From Amphiduros pacificus (Eukaryota; Annelida; Polychaeta; Phyllodocida; Hesionidae): a stretch of 64,000 nucleotides of DNA. Position 1 is the first letter of the stretch; each line of letters opens with the position of its first letter. Location: NCBI GenBank assembly GCA_949316495.1, contig OX439001.1:30529386-30593385 (forward strand), given 5' to 3'. The notes under the pieces were generated by a model. That model searched no databases. It worked only from the letters and a program-made list of their open reading frames with translations, and had not been told where the DNA came from. Below, piece by piece: positions 43,708 through 51,989 of this stretch. The translations under genes and the position numbers were made by a program.

Positions 43708-43839
43708 AACGTAATAGTTAATTATATCATTGACTGAAGGGAACAGTACTTTGCTATATGTTTTAATCTTCCAAGATATTAAATTGAAAGAAATGCCACT
43801 TATTTGTAGCTATTGGTATTTATACCAAAAGGTATTTTG

Positions 43840-44010
43840 CAAGAGAGGGCTAAGTAGGTAGCCGCTTGCGGTTTTTCTTTGTACAGCGGGTGGAGCAGGC
43901 AGCGAGTGCTCTGTTCTTCCACCGTCGGAACAAGTCCGAAAAACACTGTAAATCAGTTCAATATACCGAATTTGCTTCTAGAAGCGTCTGAAAAAGTGTC
44001 CAGACACGAA
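43840..44010 (+). repeat. Decayed duplicate of the segment at 44045-44260
   Basis: Shares GGTAT..GCAAGA, ACAGCGGGTGG, CACCGTCGGAACAAGTCCGA and AGACAC blocks with the downstream copy. The downstream copy has an open frame here; this one does not. Confidence 0.55.
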
Positions 44011-44131
44011 TAGCGTGCAAATTAGATTGGTATATATACCTATAAATAGGTATATCGCAAGAAAGAACTACTTACGTAGTTGCTTGCGAAAGTGTATTGG
44101 ACAGCGGGTGGTGCGTCACAACAAGAAAAAA

Positions 44132-44362
44132 ATGGCTGGTAGTAGCCCCTTGTTTGTGTATCAACAACCACCGTCGGAACAAGTCCGAAAATCACTGCAA
44201 TTTCAAAATATGCTGCTGATGGGTCTGAAGGTGATTCTAGACACCAAGAGCAACAAGTTTTATGAATACAGAGGGTATAAGGTATCAGACCAAGCACTCG
44301 ACACTGGCAGCAAAGAGTGGATACTCGTGAGCGCGGTGCCTCGCAAAGACAACACAGTATGA
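44132..44362 (+). CDS. Small hypothetical protein, 76 residues
   Basis: The frame is open from 44015, but ATG at 44132 (AAAAAATGGCTGG) gives the tidier product beginning MAGSSPLFVYQQPPSEQVRK. It contains a Lys/Arg-rich middle and a possible strand-turn-strand (LKVILDTKSNKFYEYRGYKV). I recognise no family. A decayed duplicate of its 5' half lies at 43840-44010, and the locus sits inside the palindrome arms with the LINE, so it may belong to an old element. Could be non-coding. Confidence 0.25.
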   Translation: MAGSSPLFVYQQPPSEQVRKSLQFQNMLLMGLKVILDTKSNKFYEYRGYKVSDQALDTGSKEWILVSAVPRKDNTV

Positions 44363-44589
44363 TCCCGCCCTCGCGAGCGGTTTTCCAATCAAAACTGCCG
44401 TCAGAGCCTGCAATAAGTCTGGTATCAGATAGACCTTTGTATAGACAGGGTTCTCTGCGAGAAATTGTGGCGATAGACTAGCAATAGACTCCAGAAAATC
44501 GACCAAGAAGGACGATTTTATCGGAGCTCAAATGAAAGCCGCCATTCCACTCTCAACGCATGCGCAGAACCCAAAATATGATATGAGAG

Positions 44590-44745
44590 TGTGTATCTAA
44601 CATGAGATTGTTCGAAGTAATGGGTGTGCCCAGCTAAAGCATGGTTCTGAACCACATCTCACGATACACCCTAAAACTTACATTCACAAAAAGCTGTTTA
44701 CCTCGTTTCACCTCATGTGAGATACAAGTATCATATGAAACTGAT
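44590..44745 (-). repeat. Right arm of the inverted repeat paired with 38290-38430
   Basis: CTGGGCACACCCATTAC, TATCGTGAGATGTGGTTC and GAGGTAAACAGCTTTTTGTG appear here in reverse complement. Confidence 0.75.
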
Positions 44746-45009
44746 GCAATCTGTTGACAAACAGAAAGACAGTTTTTTGGTTGAGATATTCAGTCAGAAA
44801 GAGCTTTTTTTAAATATATTGTTTTAACTGATAAATAATACATTTTTTGTATAATTCTTTATCTTAAAATGTAAAGCCCTTTTGTCATTGACTCTTGATC
44901 TTCTTGCTTTTCTTGATGGCCAAACTGTTGAGATTTCAATTATGGCAAAAGGTATTTCAATAACCCACAAACAAGGCCAATTGGCTGGGGGGTAAAAGCA
45001 GGATAAATA

Positions 45010-45790
45010 TAAAATTAATGAAAGGTACTATCATAGTAGATGGATCAGAAGACGAACATTCTTTTTCTTATGTAACAATATCTGCTGGAATTTGTCTTAT
45101 ACTTTGATATTAAATGTTCCATTTGGTGGGACTTCTTTCTTCAAAATTCATCACTTCTTGTCACTGGATTGTGGACTTCATTCTTTCTTATCGGTGGCCG
45201 AGCCGTGGTGGTCAAAGCATTCATCCCGCCAATCTGCAAAGATGTTCAAATAGTTGTGTAAAATAAAACTGACAAGAATATTGAAAAAAGAAAATCCACA
45301 AAGTGAGAGGCACGAACATTTCAATTTTGACAAAGATATTTAATAGAATTGAACACAAAATAACTAACAAAGCAGAGAAAATATAAGATAAATGAAAATT
45401 ACTTGGTAGCTAGAACAGAAAGTGAACATTATTTTTTTATGAGCGAATGACTGCAGGGATTTGTCTCAGATTTTTATATTAAATATTATATGATAACATG
45501 CAATTGTTCCATGTATTTTTGTGCGCTTTCTTACCTTTTTTTTATACAGAAATGCATTCTTGTCACTGGATTGTGGACTTCTTTCTTATCGGTCGCCGAG
45601 TCGTGGTGGTCAAAGCATTCATCCCGCCAATCTACAAAGATGTTCAAATAGTTGTGTAAAATAAAACTGATAGGAATATTGAAAAAGAAAATCCACAAAA
45701 TGCTCGGCCGTGAGAGGCACGAACATTTCAATTTTGACAAAGATGAAAAGAATCAAAACATATGTCCGGCCACGAAGGCCTGCTTTGTTA
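45010..45790 (-). repeat. Dispersed repeat R, two tandem copies in reverse
   Basis: Blocks CTTATCGGTGGCCGAGCCGT and CAAAGCATTCATCCCGCCAA at about 45198-45235 and again at 45587-45632, each followed by AAAGATGTTCAAATAGTTGT and GAGAGGCACGAACATTTCAA. Period about 390 bp. These are inverted relative to 31828-32000 and 37556-38010. Confidence 0.7.
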
Positions 45791-45799
45791 TTTCTTTCA

Positions 45800-46256
45800 A
45801 AATATTATCATATTGTATCATCTTTGAGAAAACTGACATTTTGGGTGCTCTGTAGATTTCATATATTAAATTGTCACTGTTTTGTATTGAAATGTAAGAT
45901 GAACAGTTTCTTGCCCCAAATCATGAAAATTATTAAATATTTCTGACTGAAACCAACAAATGTGAATAATATTACATGCCGTTATCATTTATTCTTGCTA
46001 ATTATCATTTATGATTGCATTATCTTTGAGGAAACTGACATTTTGGATGCCCTGCAGATATCATATATTGTCACTGTTTTGTATAGAAATATACAAAGTT
46101 TCCTATCCAATATCTTGATAATTTTTAAATATTTTTGCACAAAACCATCAAATGTGAACAATATAACATGCTGTTATCATTCATTGTTGATCATTATCAT
46201 TTATGATTGCATCATCTTTGAGAAAACTGACATTTTGGGTGCTCTGTAGATTTCAC
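45800..46256. repeat. Tandem repeat of about 190 bp, two and a half units
   Basis: The block GAAAACTGACATTTTGGGTG (with CTCTGTAGATTTCA) occurs at about 45829, 46029 (diverged) and 46220. The third unit is cut where the TIR element at 46257 begins. Confidence 0.7.
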
Positions 46257-46535
46257 CATGGAGTAATTAAGATGGAGGAACAGCAAGGGGCAGATCAAAG
46301 GTACTATGTGCGTTGTCCCGTGACCCTTATCTAAACAGCCTCGCACCCCCACTAATTGGCCACAGGCCGGCTGCCAGGCCCTGCCACGGACTGCTGCTGG
46401 CTTGCTGCAGATGTGCTCACACTGCTGACACTTGTCAAAGTGATGATTCAAGCTGTCAAATATTCACAATTGTGTAGTTAGTATCAAAGTTTGAAATTAT
46501 GTGGTCATATGTCAGATTAGCAAGCTACCTGAAAG

Positions 46536-47248
46536 ATGGATGATGATGATTTCACTCAGATTTATTGCCATTGCTTGCAAGCTGAAACACCAGAAATGAT
46601 AGCATGTGATAGCCCAACTTGTGATTTAGAATGGTTTCACTTGAGTTGTGTGGGATTGACAGAGGAGGAGGTTCCTGAGGGAGAGTGGTTTTGTGAGGAA
46701 TGCAGGCAAAAAACAGGTAAATGTTAAATCCCTTTTGAATTTTGTAAACCAAAAAGTAGCTCTATAATCATGATTTTAAACTATGAAAATATTAACAGTA
46801 AGAAACAGGAGAAATATTTTACATTGTCAGACTTTTAAGTTTATTGCAATAAAAAATACATATAAACACTTGTACAGCACTAATCATGCTAATATTCATC
46901 TCAGAACATATTAAATGTAAGGTATACATTTTCAAATAAATGTCTTACTTTATGATCATATTGTGATCATGTGGTATTCTCACTGTCATTATTGTTATTG
47001 CATGTACAATTATCAAATTGTGATCATGTGGTATTCTCACTGTCATTATTGTTATTGCAGGTACAATAGTCAAAATGTTACAAGTATTACAGTTTCTAAA
47101 ACTTGATTTATTACACTTTGCAGACAAGAAGCAGAAATCTAAAGGGGGTCGTAAAGCTGCAAAACAGGCCAAGCAGAAGGAACATCAGGCAGCTACTGAG
47201 CAAACTCATCATAGGAAAGGAAAAGTTAAAAAAAACAGGTATTTATAA
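46536..47248 (+). CDS. Small ING-type PHD-finger protein (101 residues)
   Basis: Two exons, 46536-46716 and 47124-47248 (donor CAG/GTAAAT, acceptor TTTGCAG). After a short acidic start (MDDDDFTQIY) comes a single PHD finger of the C4HC3 type: YCHCLQAETPEMIACD, then C in SPTC, EWFHLSCVGL, and WFCEECRQK. Residues 7-60 match ING-family fingers, which bind histone H3 trimethylated at lysine 4, including the Tyr before the first Cys and the Trp in EWFH. A strongly basic tail follows (KKQKSKGGRKAAKQAK), resembling the polybasic region after the PHD in ING proteins. The rest of ING is missing. It could be a minimal chromatin reader carried by the surrounding TIR unit. ATG context AAAGATGG is good. 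A later splice at CAG/GTATTT near 47238 is possible and would extend it. Confidence 0.7.
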
Positions 47249-47249
47249 A

Positions 47250-47518
47250 CATGATCTGTCCAGACCAGGACACTATATGGGAACGCCACTACCATTCATG
47301 TTTAAACTTTCCAACTTCAGTGACATTTTTCTCTGAAACGGCAACACTTTTTTAGATTTTGTTATTTGGCAATAACTTATGGTGTTCTCATGATTTATAC
47401 ATGCATATGGCATGCAATTTAGTACAGCTATTTGAAATCAAAAGAGTGGCATGCCCAAATAAGGGAACACCAGTGGGTGGCGTGCCCATATAGTGTCCTC
47501 ATCTGGACTGATGATAAA
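47250..47518. repeat. Inverted repeat between the two convergent genes
   Basis: ATCTGTCCAGACCAGGACAC and TATATGGGAACGCCAC (47250-47293) pair with the inverted copy at 47473-47518; stem about 40 bp, spacer about 180 bp. It lies downstream of both stop codons (47248 and 47580), so either transcript's tail could fold, or it marks a small nested MITE. Confidence 0.75.
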
Positions 47519-47579
47519 AGCATAATAAATAAATCATAGAACACATCAGTATGCATCTTAAAACTAAAACCATGTTTAA

Positions 47580-48373
47580 CTATACAATACACTGCTGTAT
47601 AGGACACTTTTTCCTCTTGTTGTGTGCTTTTCTCCATTTTGAAAGTTTGACACTACATCCCTGACAGACCAAGGGAGGGTGTACTGATGGATCATCAAGT
47701 AAGATGTCCACATTTAAGCCAATACGAATGTCATCTGTGTGTTTTTCCTTAGGTCTTCGCTTTGTACGATTAGTTGATTTCAAGGCATTGTCATTCCCAC
47801 AAAGTCTGCAGTATTCATCTAGGGTGGTTGGCGCCCCTGTAAAAAATATTAAGCTAATTAAGCAGACAATCAAATTTATCTTTAAAACTCAATCATGACA
47901 ACCAATTCAGAAACAATAAGGGCTCTATCCACATAAATGAATTTTAAGAAAAACAGTTGACAGCAAACTATCGATGATTCTGATTTATTAACAAAATATT
48001 TGGATATTTGCCATTGGCAGGATTTCTAATTATCAGAAGTTTAAAATATGTCACGTTTTTTATCCAAAATCATGCATAAAATTACAATTTACTATGATAG
48101 CCATGATTTCATAAAGAATGTTCATTTTGATGTCAATATATGCACTCCTATAAGCATTGATAAGTGACCACATGGCCTGCGGGAGTCAAAAGTTTGACTA
48201 AGTTTGAACCATGATTTCATGTTGGGTACTAATGGGCAACATCATGAAATTAACATGTACACAAAGCTGAACTTTTAAACTTTGATTATCCTGTTTTTCA
48301 TGATCAGGGAAAATCTGGAACATTAACATAATACAGATTATAAATACATACCTTCCATGCTCTCATCGGCCAT
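47580..48373 (-). CDS. RAG1 N-terminal-like zinc-binding protein (92 residues)
   Basis: Two exons, 48373-48352 and 47836-47580 (donor AAG/GTATGT, acceptor TTTACAG); phases agree and give 93 codons with the stop. After MADESMEGAPTTLDEY it reads CRLCGND, a basic stretch (TNRTKRRPKEKH), then IGLNVDILLDDPSVHPP, CQGC and a basic tail with two more Cys. Vertebrate RAG1 has CRICGNSF, then [21 protein letters not shown], before its RING: same order and similar words at both Cys pairs. A mollusc transposon with a RAG1 N-terminal-like protein (N-RAG-TP, Aplysia) has been described. No RING or DDE core is present here. An alternative is a ZAD-like zinc domain. The frame is open upstream to a TTTCAG acceptor at about 48394, so a further 5' exon is possible. 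Confidence 0.65.
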
Positions 48374-48738
48374 TTGGTTGATCCTAAGTGGGTCCTGAAA
48401 GTGTAACTTTGCCACAAATCATCATACAACTTTCAAACAAACAGCAATCTGTCCAGATTTTCAAAACAAACCTGGCTTCCCTCCCAGCAAAGAGGTCAGC
48501 CTCGTTTTGGAAGGGATTTCCCATGGTTATTTATAGCAGTGTGTGAGGTGCCAGTGGGTTTTACTGATAAGCAAACACTCAGATTTCCAGGCTGCTGGCT
48601 GCCGGTGGACAACGCACATGCACATCAAAGGAGATAACACCCCACTGCTGGCTGAGCCAGCCTTGCCCAGCACTAATTGGCTGCTAATTGGTTTAACTCT
48701 CTGCTGTCTCTCCATCTCTCTTTACTCCATGATTTCAC

Positions 48739-49269
48739 TAAGCCTATCGATGCTGCCCAGTTTCACACCCAGTTTCTACTTATGAACAACATTTCTGATC
48801 AAACATTACCTTTGCAAAATGTTATATTATTACTTATGAACAAAATCAACAAGAATACAAATGTTTTCAAACCTTCATGAAATAAGTAACACGGTAACCA
48901 AGTTGCTATTTCTGGAGAAACAAGTTGTTGTGTACATGCCTGTCATGCTCGCTCAAGGGTCAGATACGTGAGATTCACGCCCACCGTCAGCATATATAAA
49001 AGTGGCTGCTTTTCTTTGACGCCACGCCCGTCGTCGCCGGGACTTCAAATGAAAGGTGGGACAAGTCGCGGCGCCCTCTCCTCCTTAATATATAATCATG
49101 GCGACCTGTAATAGGCTGTATCCAACTTTTGACGTGTCGTCTTCTCTCAATTGTCGTGGCAACATGAATTTAGTGATGTCGTCACAAACAAAATTTAATA
49201 CATTGTCGTGGCGACATGATTTAAGTTTTCTCGTCCCATATAAGATTTCACAGCTGTTTTCCAATTGTT
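48739..49269. other. Spacer, possible core promoter only
   Basis: A TATATAAAA box lies at about 48992 in a GC-richer stretch (to 49090), with an ATG at 49098 starting a 64-codon frame that has no recognisable content. I see no supported gene. Confidence 0.4.
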
Positions 49270-49574
49270 CTCATAATGCCATAAATATTTAAATCATTTC
49301 TGTAAGTGTATTATTAACTGAGATATTAATGTCAAATCTTCAGAACTCTAATTAACATCTTGAGATATAGTTCGCAATAAAGGCAGTCATTTTCGGGGCC
49401 AAAACGTATACAATCTACAAAATACATTCATAACTGTATTCCTCTTGTCCTCACGATTTCAGGCATATTTTCTGTAAGTGTGTTATTGGCCGAGATATTA
49501 ATGTGAAATCTTCAAAACTATAATTGACATCTTGATAGTTCGAAATTACGGCAGCCAAAACTTCATAAAATCTA

Positions 49575-49638
<64 letters not shown>

Positions 49639-49895
49639 GTCTCTCTCTCTCTCTCTCTCTTTGTACGCAATTACGGCAGTCATTTTCAGAGCCAAAACTT
49701 AGAGCCAAAAATTTACAAAATACATATATCACTGTCTCCCGCTTGTTCTCAAGATTTCATACATACCGGTATATAAATCATTTCTGTACATATAATATGA
49801 GCCGAGCAGTCATTTTCGGGAAAATATATTAATCTTTTGTGAAAAATATCTTACTTATTTGAAAAATATCTTACTTGTTGAAGCTTTAACAGACA
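49270..49895 (+). repeat. Composite family: three 190-bp modules with AT and CT microsatellites
   Basis: Units around 49279-49470, 49471-49660 and 49665-49830 share TCATTTTCGGGGCCAAAACG, CGAGATATTAATGTGAAATC and TCTACAAAATACAT-type blocks. The middle unit contains (AT)n at 49579-49635 and (CT)n at 49640-49660. The 20-bp GAAAAATATCTTACTT repeats follow at 49838-49880 and resume at 49980-50010. Confidence 0.7.
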
Positions 49896-49975
49896 TAGCG
49901 CCATGAACAGACATAGTCTGAAATAGCGCTATAGGAATAATTATTATTATTTTATTATTATTATTATTATTACTT
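49896..49975 (-). repeat. Truncated LINE 3' tail
   Basis: AGCGCCATGAACAGACATAG, TAGCGCTATA and an (ATT)n tail match the 3' end of the LINE at 39293-39370, in the opposite orientation. Either a 5'-truncated insertion or a SINE sharing that tail. It sits inside the composite repeat. Confidence 0.65.
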
Positions 49976-50039
49976 ATGTGATAGATATCTGACTTATGTG
50001 AAAAATATCAAACTCATCAGTCAATCAGATATTTTATGC

Positions 50040-50800
50040 AGAATATTATTGTCAAATGGAAATTTGGCAATGTTGAAGAAATTTGGCAATGTTGAGGAAA
50101 TTTGGCAATCTTGAAGACATTTGGCAATCTTGAAGACATTTGGCAATCTTGAAGACATTTGGCAATGTTAAGAAAAATTGATAGTTTTGAAAAAAATTGA
50201 TAGTTTTGAAAAAAATTGATAATTTTGAGAAAAAAATTGATAATTTTGAGAAAAAAATTGATAATTATAATTTTTTCAAAATTATCAAATTTTTTCAAAA
50301 TAATCAATTTTTTTTGCAAAATTATCAATTTTTTTCAAAATAATCAAATTTTTTCAAAATTATCAATTTTTTTCAAAATTATCAAATTTTTTCAAAATTA
50401 TCAAATTTTTTCAAAATTATCAAATTTTTTCAAAATTATCAAATTTTTTCAAAATTATCAAATTTTTTCAAAATTATCAAATTTTTTCAAAATTATCAAA
50501 CTTTTTCAAAATTATCAAACTTTTTCAAAATTACCAAACTTTTTCAAAATTATCAAACTTTTCAAAATTATCAAACTTTTTCAAAATTGTTCAAAAATTT
50601 CTTCAAAAATTTCTTCAAAAATTTCTTCAAATTTGTTCAAAAATTTCTTCAAATTTGTTCAAAAATTTCTTCAAATTTGTTCAAAAATGTCTTCAAATTT
50701 GTTCAAAATTTTCTTCAAATTTGTTCAAAAATTTCTTCAAATTTGTATAAAAATTTCTTCAAATTTGTCAAATTTCCTCAAAAACATTTTAGAATACAGA
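50040..50800. repeat. AT-rich minisatellite with a symmetry switch
   Basis: Left of about 50265 the strand reads GAAATTTGGCAATCTTGAAG and then AAAAATTGATAATTTTGAG units. Right of it the complement takes over, as CAAATTTTTTCAAAATTAT units of about 18 bp, then TTCAAATTTGTTCAAAAAT units. The two halves are inverted copies, so the array is a large imperfect palindrome. Open frames through it are Phe/Lys/Ile/Ser repeats, not genes. A related stretch lies at 50930-51130. Confidence 0.85.
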
Positions 50801-51130
50801 GGCTATTAACCAAAGCATTATATTACCATTAAGCATTATACTACCTGATCAAACTGTCAGAATAGATTATTCAGAGAAGTTTAGATAAGTAATTTCAGCA
50901 TATGAGATCAATCAATGGAGGAAAGAAATTTAATAATTTTAAAGAAAGAAATTTGATAATTTTGAAGAAAGAAATGTGAAATTTGGAAAAAAGTCAATTT
51001 TGAAAAAAAATGGACTATTTTGAAAAAAATGGACAATTTTCCAATTTTACATTTTTTCAAATTTTACATTTCTCCAAATTCCTTCAAAATGTTCTACTTT
51101 ATTTCACCAAATTTGTCAAATTTCATCAAA

Positions 51131-51964
51131 TGTTGTAGGAAAGTTCATGTGAAACACAAATCTGGTCCTGAAAAAAGATGAATTTGAGAATAAATGATTA
51201 AAATATAGTTGTATGAAATTCTGTATGATAGGTAACTTTTGTCCAGAAAAAAGTTATTGAAAATAAATTTTTAACTTAACTATGCTGGACAGCAATAGAA
51301 ATATGTTCTAATTAATGTTGTATGAGAAAATGATACATCTTGTGAAGACACACACACACACACACACACTCATTTTTTGGGGGTCTTATATCCTGACATG
51401 TATCCTGGTGGGACACAGACACTGATCTTGTGAACCCACAAACCTACATCATCATCATCGTTCTATTAAAGATAAATTCAACTCTATTAAAGTTCAATTC
51501 AACTGTCTAGGCTTCATAAATATCTACTTCATCACGACATGTCTTGCTTTTTAGACCGTGTAGCTTGCCTTGGCTTCAACAGATATCATCATACAACGAC
51601 AAGGGTACCCCAGATATACCTCCTTGACGACATGTCGCCAACTGACAACATTATTGTGTGAAACCCAGCGATGCCGGGTACTTTTTAAGTTGGCGTCGCC
51701 GGGACTCAGGATAGTTTTCTTCTCGCCACACGGCGACATTGTCGTGGCGTCAGTAAATATCCATCGATTTTTATACTACCGTCAGAGGGCTCTGCAGACC
51801 GGATATACCAAAACGTCACGGGAGTTTCGCTTCTTGTTGATCTAGGTTCTTTGATGAAGCTGATGAACATCGATTTTGGATAGTTGTGGAACCCCGACTT
51901 GCGCGAGCAGAGCTCTGGAGGCTACGTCGGGTTGTGCGGTGTCCCCTATCCCTCTTGAAGAGAC
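51131..51964. repeat. Gene-free stretch with a (CA)n microsatellite
   Basis: (AC)n at 51348-51369. The GTCGCCGGGACT word at about 51696 also occurs near 49033. Short open frames at 51550-51845 on both strands show no domain. Confidence 0.55.
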
Positions 51965-51989
51965 AGGTCGCGACACAGTGTCGCGACCT
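51965..51989. repeat. Perfect 12-bp palindrome with one-base centre
   Basis: AGGTCGCGACAC, A, GTGTCGCGACCT. The GC- and CpG-rich stem stands out from its AT-rich surroundings. Function unknown. Confidence 0.9.

Larger units (their letters stand above)
46257..48731. mobile_element. TIR-bounded 2.48-kb unit with two convergent zinc-protein genes
   Basis: Left end CATGGAGTAATTAAGATGG, right end (inverted) CATGGAGTAAAGAGAGATGG. The terminal 10 bp are perfect and similarity continues for about 30 bp (GATGGAG..ACAGCA). The 7-mer ATTTCAC lies immediately outside both ends (46250-46256 and 48732-48738). TGTGCGTTGTCC also occurs in inverted subterminal positions (about 46307 and 48611). Inside: a PHD gene (+) and a RAG1-N-terminal-like gene (-), tail to tail, with an inverted repeat between them. 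No transposase is seen, so either a non-autonomous element or cargo moved by another source. The 7-bp duplication could be chance; the right flank does not continue the tandem repeat seen on the left. Confidence 0.6.

Noticed and set aside
46250-48738. Full ProtoRAG or Transib element
   Set aside because: No DDE recombinase core, no kelch repeats, and the 7-bp duplication differs from the 5 bp known for those elements.
48985-49292. TATA box with a 64-codon frame as a gene
   Set aside because: No homology, no splice or polyadenylation evidence; only the TATATAAAA word supports it.
50216-50809. 197-codon Phe/Lys/Ile-rich frame
   Set aside because: Translation of an AT-rich minisatellite.
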